The notes beneath the pieces are model-generated. The model saw nothing but the letters and a program-made list of their open reading frames with translations. It was not told the DNA's origin and searched no databases. Both the position numbers and the translations under genes were made by a program. From Lawsonibacter sp. (GTDB lineage Bacteria; Bacillota; Clostridia; Oscillospirales; Oscillospiraceae), in assembly GCA_022793355.1 (NCBI GenBank), contig JAAWCR010000044.1, positions 1 through 23,448 on the forward strand: 23,448 nucleotides of DNA. Direction: 5' to 3'. Positions 1-7,403 of the stretch are shown piece after piece. Position 1 is the first letter of the stretch; each line of letters begins with the position of its first letter.

Positions 1-205
1 GTAAAATAGATCCATAAAGGATTGATAAAAGTCAATAGCGGCAAACAACGAAGTGATTGCTTTTCCCTCTCCGGCATCAGCCTTTCTTCCTGAATCGTTG
101 TGCCGCAAGGGATTCAAAGAAAAATCGATTTTGACCGCTTATTCCATGTTGATGTGTGGTCGATTTTTTGGAATTTTTATTTGCATTCCAAAGTCGGCCA
201 CACAC
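1..205. other. Left-edge DNA with no recognised gene
   Basis: I see no convincing gene here. Short open frames exist on both strands, but they lack recognisable ribosome sites and protein motifs. The stretch lies just beyond the 3' end of the IS3-type transposase remnant, so part of it may be the outer end of that element, but I could not identify terminal repeats. Confidence 0.5.
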
Positions 206-395
206 TTATTTTTTGCACGCGAAAGGAGCACAGCCGATATGCTTGGCTGTGCTTTGTTCTTTGTAATACTTGTTTTCCACCTGTACCGGCGGCAAATTTC
301 CGATACTGGAGTGCAGCCGCCGTTCATTGTAAAAAGAGATGTACTCCCGGAGTGACGCAGTCAAATCTCTCATGTTGGGAAACAGCCCACCACAC
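206..395 (-). pseudogene. IS3-family transposase, C-terminal remnant
   Basis: Reading the minus strand in the frame that ends at the TAA at 208-206 gives the typical end of an IS3-family integrase-core transposase. It contains MRDLTASLREYISFYNERR followed by LHSSIGNLPP and a lysine/tyrosine-rich tail. The F-Y-N-E-R-R-x-H-S-S-I-G block is the conserved C-terminal part of the rve domain, just after the catalytic glutamate in full-length enzymes. Upstream of about 395 the similarity stops and nothing resembling the DDE core or the HTH protein OrfA follows, so this is a 5'-truncated, dead copy. It marks past insertion activity at the far end of the catabolic operon. Family assignment is by motif recognition; the left limit is approximate. 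Confidence 0.75.
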
Positions 396-485
396 GGGTG
401 CGGCAGAGAACACGTTGAAGTAAAATGGACAGTACAGCGCTGGTATTTGGCGTCAGGGAATACTTTCCCTACACCTATTGGAAGT
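396..485. other. Non-coding decayed DNA beside IS3 remnant
   Basis: No gene is supported here. The sequence is probably scar DNA between the truncated transposase and the terminator hairpins. One plus-strand frame runs through 339-704, but it crosses the terminators and opposes the FAD-subunit gene, so I do not accept it as coding. Confidence 0.45.
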
Positions 486-508
486 AAGGACGCATTGCGT
501 CCTTTTTT
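486..508 (+). terminator. Probable intrinsic terminator, plus strand
   Basis: AAGGACGC (486-493) pairs with GCGTCCTT (497-504) across an ATT loop, and the run of T continues to 508. The hairpin with T-run reads as an intrinsic terminator on the plus strand. No plus-strand gene leading into it is evident, so it may belong to a vanished neighbour. Confidence 0.6.
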
Positions 509-518
509 GGCGCAAAAG

Positions 519-557
519 CAGCTCCCTGTCGAGAGGAAGAGAAGCGACAGGGAGCTG
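519..557 (-). terminator. Likely terminator of the catabolic operon
   Basis: CAGCTCCCTGTCG (519-531) and CGACAGGGAGCTG (545-557) form a perfect 13-bp stem with a 13-base loop. On the minus strand it lies about 60 bases after the stop codon of the FAD subunit and is followed by CTTTTG, a short U-rich tail. It is the best candidate for the end of the long minus-strand transcript. The weak T-run means it could instead be an RNA-stabilising 3' hairpin. Confidence 0.6.
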
Positions 558-618
558 AAAAGGGGGCCGGAATTGGCAGGAGAGGGAAATCATCCCTGTC
601 CGGCATATACAGTCCAGG

Positions 619-1554
619 TCAAAATTGACCCGGCTGTGAAAGGAGAATTCGGAAGAAAGCGTAGAGCTCCGCTTTACGCAGGGGAGGTATACAGGCCTCC
701 TTAATGGGCATAGCGAGCTTTTTCAGCTCCGCCTCACCTGCGGCGGCGATCTCATCCTTGTCGGCGCGGGCGTCCAGCAGCTTTGCCGTCTCAGGCAGCT
801 CCACCGGCCAGGGCGCCACCGCGCCGGCCACCAGCCTTGCCGGCCGGCTTCCTCCCGCACGCATAGCAAAGTTGATCAGCGGAAAGTCTATCGTAGCGCG
901 CATGGCGTACTTGTAGAAGCCGCTCCACTCCCCTGCCGGGCACGCAGGCACCCGGAACCGGGCCACCAGAATGGGCAGATGCTCTCCACAGGCCAGGCCG
1001 TTGGCCTCACTGTGCCGGCGGATCAGCTCCAAAACCGGGCATTGTTTCCGCACTCCGCCCTCTATGTACTCTACCTCCGCCTGATACATCACCAGCGCGG
1101 TGGCCACGTCGGAGTAATAGATGGCCCGGCATACCGGGGAGTTGGGGATCTGATGGCAGATATTTCCCCCCGTCTTGAAGCAGCAGGGCAGGCCGCTGCG
1201 CCAGAACCGGCTCTGGTTGAAATAAATGCACCGACGATCCTGCATGATGTTGCCGCCCAGCGTGGCGATGTTCCGGATCTGCGGCGAAGCGGTGGCGCCC
1301 GCCGCCCGGGCCACCGCGGGCCACCTCTCCCGGACCACAGGGCTGTCCGCAATATCCCGCAGGGTCACGCCCGCGCCCAGATACAGCCCGCTGCCGTCGG
1401 CGCGCAGCTCCTTCAGCTCCTCCACCTCATGGAGGAACACCAGCTCCCGGTCGTCCCGCACACGGTTCTTCAGCAGCGGCATAATGTCCGTCCCGCCGCC
1501 GATGTAGGTGGGGCGGCTCCCCTCCAGGGCTTCTGTTATCGTCTTGGCAATCAC
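619..1554 (-). CDS. Molybdenum hydroxylase FAD subunit with 4Fe-4S-type loop
   Basis: This is the FAD-binding medium subunit of a xanthine dehydrogenase/CO dehydrogenase-family enzyme (311 residues). It passes electrons between the 2Fe-2S subunit and an external carrier. YIGGGTD (residues 17-23) and ATLGGNI (97-103) are the two FAD-pyrophosphate loops of the family. Residues 109-142 form a cysteine-rich insertion with Cys109, Cys125, Cys133 and Cys142 (plus Cys124). The 16-8-9 spacing matches what I recall for the four cluster ligands in the beta subunit of 4-hydroxybenzoyl-CoA reductase, which carries an extra [4Fe-4S] cluster. The gene begins with GTG at 1554-1552, directly abutting the TGA of the Mo subunit, with AAGGAG upstream, so translation is probably coupled. 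It is the last gene before the terminator. The substrate cannot be read from this subunit. Confidence 0.9.
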   Translation of the reverse strand: MIAKTITEALEGSRPTYIGGGTDIMPLLKNRVRDDRELVFLHEVEELKELRADGSGLYLGAGVTLRDIADSPVVRERWPAVARAAGATASPQIRNIATLGGNIMQDRRCIYFNQSRFWRSGLPCCFKTGGNICHQIPNSPVCRAIYYSDVATALVMYQAEVEYIEGGVRKQCPVLELIRRHSEANGLACGEHLPILVARFRVPACPAGEWSGFYKYAMRATIDFPLINFAMRAGGSRPARLVAGAVAPWPVELPETAKLLDARADKDEIAAAGEAELKKLAMPIKEACIPPLRKAELYAFFRILLSQPGQF

Positions 1555-3822
1555 TCAGGCTCTCTCCTTTCCCCGGCTGGGCAGGATGATAAATTTATCG
1601 CACAGAGGCAGGCTGTTGATTTCCTGGCCGCTGGCATAGCGCACCGCGTTGACAATGGCGGGGGCCACCGGCACGGTGGCCAGCTCGCCCACGCTCTTGG
1701 CGCCCAAGGGACCATAGGGATCGTAGCTGTCCACCATGTCTACATACGTCTGAGGCATATCATCCATCTGGGGGATCCGGTAGTGCAGCAGATCAGAGGA
1801 CAGGGTGCGGCGGCTTCTGGGGTTGATCTCCATCCGCTCGTACAGCGCGTAGCCCACGCCCTGGGCGATGCCGCCCTCCAGCTGCCCCTCCACCGTCATG
1901 CGGTTGATTGGCGTGCCCACATCCACCACCTGGATGACATCCAGCAGCCGGATGGCGTTGAGCTTCTTGTGGTACTCCGCCTTGACAAAGCACACGGAGA
2001 AGGGGTTGGGGCAGGCGGCGGCCTTGTAGGTGCCGGCCCCGATCATCACGCCGCCCTTGATATCGAACATGATCTTCCGGGCCGCCTCCTGGAAACTCAT
2101 CTCCAGATTTTCGCTTCCGCTGATGCAGTAGCGGCAATCCTTTTCCTCCACCCGGCAGTCGGAATAGATGATTTTCAGCTGCTCCAGTACCTTGCGCTTC
2201 AAATCGTCACAGGCCAGAGCCACCGCGTTGCCGCAGATAAACGTCTGGCTGGAGCCGAAGGTGCCTGTGTTGTAGGGCGTGGTCAGCGTATCGGCCGCGG
2301 TGATCTGGATGCTGGACAGGGGAATGCCCAGGCATTCAGCCGCGATCTGACATTCCATGGTCTCGCTGCCCTGACCAATGTCGGCGGAGCCCACCAGCAG
2401 CTGGATTGTCGCGTCGTCATTGAGCATCACGATCGCCCCGCTCAGGCCGTCCTTATTGGATGGGCCGGAGCCGTGACAGCAGAAGGCGATACCCCAGGCC
2501 TGACAGAGCTCATCGTTATCGATCAGGGGGGCTTTGGCGTCGATCTCAGCCTGGATCTCCCGGCACCGCTTGGCGCACATCTCAATCCTGTTGCTGCTGA
2601 CAGGGATGCTGGCACAGGGGAAGTACTCTCCCACCTGCACCTGGTTCTTCAGGCGCAGCTCGACAGGATCCATGTTCAGCTCAGCTGCCAGACGATCCAT
2701 CAGAATCTCACGGCCGAAGGTGAGCTGGGAGTTGCCATAGCCCCGGAAGGCGCCGCCGGTGATGTGGTTGGTAAAGACGCTGACGCCGTGGAAGAAATAG
2801 TTGGGCACCTTGTACTGCAGCTTACGGGCGGCGGCGGCAACGACAGTAGGGGTATGGGTGGTGTAGGGCCCGCCGTTCAAGCGGAAGGTGGTATCGAACA
2901 GCTGCAGCATACCGTCCCTGGCGGCTCCGACCCGCAGGTCCACATCGGAGCCGTGACGGACGACGGAGTAAAGATCCTCTTCCCGCGTATAGGACAGATT
3001 GATGGGCCGGCCCAGCTTCCTGGACATCAGCGCCGCTACGTGCTGGGCATGAATCTGCTGGCGGGCGCCGAACCCGCCGCCCACCATCGGCTTGGAGAAC
3101 CGCACGTCCTTCTCCTTCAGACCCAGAATCTCGGCCATAATGCGGCGCTCCTGGAACACGGTCTGGGACGTGCTGTACACCGTCAGATGCCTGCCATCAC
3201 TGAAATCACACAGGCAGCTGGTCAGCTCAATGGTCACATGCTGCATATGGGGCGTAACAAAACGATCCTCCAGGATGATATCGGAAGCCGCTTCGCCAGC
3301 CTTCCTGTCCCCCTGGGACACGTCCCGGTACTGGATTACATTGTCGGAGGAGATATGCGGCTGCAGAGGCTCCGCGCCCTCGCGCAGGGCGGCGGCCACA
3401 TCCAAATAGGGCGTCAACACCTCGTATTCCACCCGCACCGCGTCGGCGGCGTCGCGGGCCGCCTGCTCTGTCTCTGCGGCCACGCACATGATACGGTCAC
3501 CCAGCACCTTGGGCTCCCGGGTAAAGACGGTCTCGTCCGCCATCAGCAAGGGAGACGGAGGATTGCCGGAACAATTAAAGTATAGAGAGGGGGCCTCCTC
3601 GGGCATCAGGCAGCCCAGATATCCCGGGACCTTTTCCGCCTCGGAGACGTCGATACTCAGCACCCTTGCCCGGGAGTAGGGGCTGCGGACAATGGCTGCG
3701 TAGGCCATATTGGGCAGGCGCAGGTCGTCCGTATACTTGGCCTGGCCCGTCGCCTTCAGGATGGACTCCAGCCGGGGCACTTCCACATTGACGCTTTCAA
3801 ACCGGCGGTCATGTTCAGCCAT
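1555..3822 (-). CDS. Molybdenum hydroxylase large (Mo-cofactor) subunit
   Basis: This is the catalytic subunit (755 residues) of a xanthine oxidase-family enzyme, which binds molybdopterin cytosine dinucleotide (or MPT) and hydroxylates, or in reductive members reduces, N-heterocycles and aromatic acyl groups. Visible landmarks are the N-terminal a/b hammerhead (KATGQAKYTDDLRLPNMAYA, 23-42), GGGFGAR at 248-254, GGAFRGYG at 356-363, GSADIGQGSE at 478-487, EGQLEGGIAQGVGYAL at 645-660 and GAKSVGE at 707-713. Glu713 is the expected catalytic base. Arg360 aligns with the xanthine dehydrogenase substrate arginine (Arg880, bovine numbering). The residue after GGGFGAR is Gln, not the Glu (Glu802) of true xanthine dehydrogenases, so xanthine is not the obvious substrate. 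The start is ATG at 3822 after GGGAGG, three bases past the 2Fe-2S subunit stop. The three subunits form one module. From context I infer an imidazole or aromatic substrate. Confidence 0.93.
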   Translation of the reverse strand: MAEHDRRFESVNVEVPRLESILKATGQAKYTDDLRLPNMAYAAIVRSPYSRARVLSIDVSEAEKVPGYLGCLMPEEAPSLYFNCSGNPPSPLLMADETVFTREPKVLGDRIMCVAAETEQAARDAADAVRVEYEVLTPYLDVAAALREGAEPLQPHISSDNVIQYRDVSQGDRKAGEAASDIILEDRFVTPHMQHVTIELTSCLCDFSDGRHLTVYSTSQTVFQERRIMAEILGLKEKDVRFSKPMVGGGFGARQQIHAQHVAALMSRKLGRPINLSYTREEDLYSVVRHGSDVDLRVGAARDGMLQLFDTTFRLNGGPYTTHTPTVVAAAARKLQYKVPNYFFHGVSVFTNHITGGAFRGYGNSQLTFGREILMDRLAAELNMDPVELRLKNQVQVGEYFPCASIPVSSNRIEMCAKRCREIQAEIDAKAPLIDNDELCQAWGIAFCCHGSGPSNKDGLSGAIVMLNDDATIQLLVGSADIGQGSETMECQIAAECLGIPLSSIQITAADTLTTPYNTGTFGSSQTFICGNAVALACDDLKRKVLEQLKIIYSDCRVEEKDCRYCISGSENLEMSFQEAARKIMFDIKGGVMIGAGTYKAAACPNPFSVCFVKAEYHKKLNAIRLLDVIQVVDVGTPINRMTVEGQLEGGIAQGVGYALYERMEINPRSRRTLSSDLLHYRIPQMDDMPQTYVDMVDSYDPYGPLGAKSVGELATVPVAPAIVNAVRYASGQEINSLPLCDKFIILPSRGKERA

Positions 3823-3825
3823 GGG

Positions 3826-4326
3826 TCAGCCCTCCCCTCTCTCCGCGTACTTTACAATGACGTCGGCCGCCATCATAATGGCCTTTTCGATCTTCGCATA
3901 GCCGGTACACCGGCACAGGTTGCCGGACATCGCCTGGCGGACCTCCTCCCGGCTGGGCCGGGGATTGCAGTCCAGCAGCGCCTTGGCCGCCATGATCATT
4001 CCGGGCGTGCAGAACCCGCACTGGATTGCCCCCGCGTCAATGAACGCCTGCTGCAGCGGATGGGGATGCTCGGGGCTGCCCAGACCCTCAATGGTCTCCA
4101 CCGATCTACCGTCCGCCTGAACGGCAAACACACAGCAGGAATTGACCGCGCGGCCGTCCAGAATCACGGTGCACGCGCCGCACTCCCCAAGGTCGCACCC
4201 TTTTTTCGCCCCTGTCAGCCCCGCGCGCTCCCGCAGCACGTGCAGCAAGGTCTCCTCCCCCGACACGGTAAACTGCCGGGGCTGTCCATTTAGCTTGATC
4301 GTGATCTGTGTCAGCCCTGTTGTCAT
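3826..4326 (-). CDS. Molybdenum hydroxylase small 2Fe-2S subunit
   Basis: The electron-transfer subunit (166 residues) holds two [2Fe-2S] clusters. The N-terminal plant-ferredoxin-type cluster uses Cys44, Cys49, Cys52 and Cys64 or 65 in CDLGECGACTV...NSCC. The C-terminal four-helix cluster uses Cys103, Cys106, Cys138 and Cys140 in QCGFCTPGM and GNLCRCTGY. All expected ligands are present and the length is normal for the CoxS/XdhC type. It is the first gene of the three-subunit module, with AGGAGG nine bases before the ATG at 4326. The 160-base gap that separates it from the lyase gene contains two hairpins, so the module may be partly independently regulated. Confidence 0.95.
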   Translation of the reverse strand: MTTGLTQITIKLNGQPRQFTVSGEETLLHVLRERAGLTGAKKGCDLGECGACTVILDGRAVNSCCVFAVQADGRSVETIEGLGSPEHPHPLQQAFIDAGAIQCGFCTPGMIMAAKALLDCNPRPSREEVRQAMSGNLCRCTGYAKIEKAIMMAADVIVKYAERGEG

Positions 4327-4364
4327 ACTCTGGGCCTCCTATTCTTTTTGGCTGATGCAGCACA

Positions 4365-4415
4365 ACAGCCGGCTGGCTGCGCCCGGCCCGGGTCTGCAGT
4401 AATCAGCCGGCCTGT
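4365..4415. repeat. Inverted repeat between lyase and Mo-enzyme genes
   Basis: ACAGCCGGCTG (4365-4375) is nearly complementary to CAGCCGGCCTGT (4404-4415), with one bulged base. It lies in the gap between the lyase stop and the 2Fe-2S subunit start. There is no T-run, so it could be an RNA-stability element or an attenuating structure rather than a terminator. Confidence 0.45.
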
Positions 4416-4445
4416 GCCGCTGTTGGGTAAGTGAGAGAGGGAAAC

Positions 4446-4471
4446 GGGGACGATACAGGGAGGACGTCCCC
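4446..4471. repeat. Short hairpin just after the lyase gene
   Basis: GGGGACG (4446-4452) and CGTCCCC (4465-4471) form a 7-bp GC-rich stem 16 bases beyond the lyase stop codon. A similar GGGGACGTCCCC core occurs in the palindrome after livK (16854-16871). It may protect transcript ends or cause partial termination. Confidence 0.4.
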
Positions 4472-4486
4472 GGGAGGAAATGGAGC

Positions 4487-6100
4487 TTACAGCTCGCCCA
4501 CTGCGGCCTCCACCGCGTGGAGCAGCTCGTCCGATTCTACCAGCCCGATGGCCGCCTTGGACTGGTCCCGCATATAGGTATCGGCTTCCGCGTTAAACTG
4601 AATCCTGTCGGTGAGCAGCTTGTAGGCAATCGCGGTACCCTTGCCCAGCTTGAACCGGCCCAGCTTCTCCCCGGTAATGAAGATACCGCGGCAGGCCAGC
4701 AGCAGCTCAATACCCAGGATCTTCTCCAGGTTCCTGATGGCCAGCTGGCACTTCCGCGCCGCCCACGGCGCCATGGATACGTGATCCTCCTGGTTGGCCT
4801 TGGTTGGGATGTTGTCGCACACCGAGGGGAAGCACAGCGTCTTGTTCTCCGACGCCAGGGCGGAGGTGGAACAGCAGATGATGTTATAACCGTAGTTCAG
4901 GCCGATGGGCTCGCTGGCCAGAGCCAGGGGCAGACCGTAGCTCAGGGTGGGATCGCACAGAGAGAAGCACCGCCGGTCCGCGATGTTTCCGATCTCCGCC
5001 AGCGACATGGTCAGCAGGTCCATGGCAAAGCCCGTGGGCTCCCCGTGGAAGTTGCCGCCGGACAGAAATTCGTAATGTCCGTCCCCCTTGGGGAAGATGA
5101 GGGGGTTGTCGGTGGCCGCGTTGATCTCCACGGTGATGAGATGCTTTATGTAGCTCAGGTTCTCCCGGCAGACGCCCTGCACCTGGGGCATACAGCGCAG
5201 GGAGTAGACGTCCTGCACCCGCTCCTGATAGTGGGGGTGCATCACGTCGTAGTCCAGGTGCACCTTCCGCGCGTCCTCGGTCACCCGCTCGCTTCCCTCC
5301 ACCAGCCGCAGCACGTTGGCCGCCGCCTTCATCTGCCCCTCATAGGGCCGGACGCTCTGGATACGGGGGTCAAAGGCCCGGGTCTCGCCCCGCACCGCCT
5401 CCAGGGACAGGGCGGTGGTAATCTCAGAGACCTTATACAGCCGCTCCGCGTCGTGCACGTTCAGGCAGGCCATGCCCGCGAACATGGTGGTCCCGTTCAA
5501 CAGCGCCAGGCAGTCCTTTGCCTTCAGCTGGAACTCCACAGGGGCTATCCCCGCCTTCTTCAGCGCCTCCCGGGCGGGCATACGCTCTCCCTGATAGAAC
5601 GCCTCCGCCTGAGGCACGCCGATGAGCACGGAGACAATGTGGGCCATGGGCGCCAGGTCGCCGCAGGCCCCCACGCTGCCCTGCCAGGGCACCACGGGGT
5701 GCACGCCCTTGTTCAGCAGTTCCGCCAGCCGCTCCACCACCACGGGTCGCAGGCCGGACACGCCCCGGCAGAACGCGTTCAGCCGCACGCACATCGCCGC
5801 GCGCACCACCTCCTTCGGCGCCGCCTCGCCCACCCCGCCGCAGTGGGACAGCACCGTCCGGTACTGGTGCAGGTCGCTCTCCTCGATGGACACCTTGCAG
5901 TCCTTGTGCTTGCCCAGACCGGTGTTGAAGCCGTACACCGCCGGCGCGTCCTCACGCATCCACTCCCGCTCCATGTAATCGCGCACCTCCGCGATCCGCC
6001 TCATGCATCCCGCGTCGATCTCTACTCCGTACCCGTTTCGCGCTACCTTCACTACATCCTCAATGCTCAGGTCCACGCCGTTTAAAATAATCTTGTTCAT
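4487..6100 (-). CDS. hutH: Histidine ammonia-lyase-family enzyme with Cys-type MIO site
   Basis: This 537-residue aromatic amino-acid lyase should remove ammonia from L-histidine to give urocanate, in the cytoplasm as a tetramer. Family landmarks are AVYGFNTGLG with Tyr56, LSH with His86, the MIO region GSVGACGDLAP at 141-151, LLNGT with Asn202, YSLRCMPQVQG with Tyr299 and Arg302, SGGNFHGEP at 347-355 and KANQEDHVSMAP with Glu438. The Ser-His pair at 85-86 corresponds to the histidine-selecting position of Pseudomonas HutH (His83), which favours histidine over tyrosine or phenylalanine. The cofactor triad is Ala145-Cys146-Gly147, not the usual Ala-Ser-Gly; TGC is clear in the DNA. The ATG at 6100 follows AAAGGAGG. 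No hutU, hutI or formimino-transfer gene follows, so urocanate, if made, must be handled elsewhere or by the Mo enzyme downstream. A histidine-derived analogue is a possible alternative substrate. Confidence 0.88.
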   Translation of the reverse strand: MNKIILNGVDLSIEDVVKVARNGYGVEIDAGCMRRIAEVRDYMEREWMREDAPAVYGFNTGLGKHKDCKVSIEESDLHQYRTVLSHCGGVGEAAPKEVVRAAMCVRLNAFCRGVSGLRPVVVERLAELLNKGVHPVVPWQGSVGACGDLAPMAHIVSVLIGVPQAEAFYQGERMPAREALKKAGIAPVEFQLKAKDCLALLNGTTMFAGMACLNVHDAERLYKVSEITTALSLEAVRGETRAFDPRIQSVRPYEGQMKAAANVLRLVEGSERVTEDARKVHLDYDVMHPHYQERVQDVYSLRCMPQVQGVCRENLSYIKHLITVEINAATDNPLIFPKGDGHYEFLSGGNFHGEPTGFAMDLLTMSLAEIGNIADRRCFSLCDPTLSYGLPLALASEPIGLNYGYNIICCSTSALASENKTLCFPSVCDNIPTKANQEDHVSMAPWAARKCQLAIRNLEKILGIELLLACRGIFITGEKLGRFKLGKGTAIAYKLLTDRIQFNAEADTYMRDQSKAAIGLVESDELLHAVEAAVGEL

Positions 6101-6179
6101 TGCTTGTTCCTCCTTTAAAATATACGCCCGATCCGTTTTTCGTTTTCAAGCCTAAAGCGGCCCCAGTGTTCCCTGCCCC

Positions 6180-7403
6180 TTAATCAGCCTGCTTCTGCCG
6201 TCCACGTTCCGCCTGGGCCAGGAAGGGCTGACACAGCAGGGTATAGGTCAGCAGCTGCGCCAGCCCGACAGCGGCACAGGTCAGGAACAGTCCCCGGAAC
6301 ATCCTCATATCCACCAGCCAGCCGGAGATGACAGAGGCCAGGCTCATGCCCACATAGTTGGCAAACACCCGCATCCCGGCATAGGTCCCCCGCACCTGCG
6401 GCTCAATGGACCGTAACATAGGGCTGTCCACGGTGGTATAGAGGATATTACAGGAGATGGTGCGCAGATAGATCATCCCCACAAAGGGGCCGCCCGGCAG
6501 GAAGCTCATTCCCAGAAAGGCTGCCAGTTGTGTTGTCAACGCCGCTTTGGAAATGCTACGCAGCGACACCCGCCGAATCAGTTCGGGCAGCAGCATCAGC
6601 ATCAGACAACCTACCAGTGAATTGACTGAAAATATCATCCCGATGGCCCGATCCGACATCCCGTGCCACAGCCGCAGCACCATGTTCAGCAGGCCGGTGG
6701 ACAGTGTCAGCAGGCCGAAGGTCAGAAATCCATAGAGCAGATAGCTGGGCACTCTCCGGCCGCTCAGCAGGGTGTGGAAAGCCGCGATGTCGGGCCCCCG
6801 CCCGCCGGAGCCCTGTTCCTGCCGGGGCATACGCCCCCGAAATGCCGCCAGAAGGAGATAGCACACCGCGCAGATCAGCAGGATGTACCGATAGGGGTTT
6901 TCCTGATCAGGGAAGAGGGGCAGGCAGAGACCGCACAGAAAATTACCCGCTATGCCTCCCAGGAAGAAGAACACCAGTACCAGGTTGTAGCCATACTGCC
7001 GCTGCGCGTCTTTGAGCAGGCTCAAGGGCAGATTGAACTCCATGGACATCAGGCCGGCCAGCCCCACGCAGTATACCCCATGCCCCAGATAGAACAGCGG
7101 GAGCTGGCGGACCCAGGTAATGATCAGCAGGCCTGCTCCCATCAGAAGAGCTCCCGCCCCCATCACAAAGGGGAAGCCCCGGCGGTCCCCTATCCGCCCC
7201 ACAAAGAACGAGGCGACGGCGGTGACCAGATAGCCCGCGCACAGCAGCACGCCGATCTGTCTCTCACTCACTCCGTTGGCACTGAGATGAAAGCTCAGCG
7301 CAATGGCCCATGCCCCGTTGCACAACCCATAGAGAAATTCACTGTAAATGCACAGTCTGCCCAGCAGAGGCAGGTCACCAAGTCGTATCTTATCCGGTGT
7401 CAT
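6180..7403 (-). CDS. MFS transporter, substrate unknown
   Basis: A 407-residue polytopic membrane protein with about twelve hydrophobic segments and a central hydrophilic loop near residues 190-210. The motif-A-like GRIGDRRGFP lies between segments 2 and 3 (about 69-78), as in major facilitator proteins of the drug/sugar antiporter type. It starts at ATG 7403 inside the ATGA overlap with the end of dhaL, so the two are translationally coupled. In this catabolic operon it could export a product such as urocanate or an amine, or import a second substrate. Sequence alone does not decide the direction or the ligand. Confidence 0.8.
   Translation of the reverse strand: MTPDKIRLGDLPLLGRLCIYSEFLYGLCNGAWAIALSFHLSANGVSERQIGVLLCAGYLVTAVASFFVGRIGDRRGFPFVMGAGALLMGAGLLIITWVRQLPLFYLGHGVYCVGLAGLMSMEFNLPLSLLKDAQRQYGYNLVLVFFFLGGIAGNFLCGLCLPLFPDQENPYRYILLICAVCYLLLAAFRGRMPRQEQGSGGRGPDIAAFHTLLSGRRVPSYLLYGFLTFGLLTLSTGLLNMVLRLWHGMSDRAIGMIFSVNSLVGCLMLMLLPELIRRVSLRSISKAALTTQLAAFLGMSFLPGGPFVGMIYLRTISCNILYTTVDSPMLRSIEPQVRGTYAGMRVFANYVGMSLASVISGWLVDMRMFRGLFLTCAAVGLAQLLTYTLLCQPFLAQAERGRQKQAD

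Noticed and set aside
53..704. Overlapping plus-strand frames at the left edge
   Set aside because: They cross the IS3 remnant and two terminator hairpins and have no recognisable protein features.
979..3585. 868-codon plus-strand open frame opposite the Mo-hydroxylase genes
   Set aside because: It is a GC-rich antisense shadow of genes with clear family motifs. Its translation is His/Gly/Val-rich with no domain and no ribosome site.
1555..4326. Classical xanthine dehydrogenase for purine breakdown
   Set aside because: The Glu802-equivalent is Gln, the FAD subunit has the extra cysteine loop and no purine genes are nearby. Family is right, but the specific substrate call is not supported.
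4517..6085. 522-codon plus-strand open frame opposite the lyase gene
   Set aside because: Antisense shadow of a motif-complete ammonia-lyase; composition is His/Leu/Gln biased and no motif is present.
6119..6149. Possible internal promoter before hutH (TTGAAA ... TATATT on the minus strand)
   Set aside because: The spacer is 19 bases and the expected start site would fall within the ribosome site, so it is unlikely to work.
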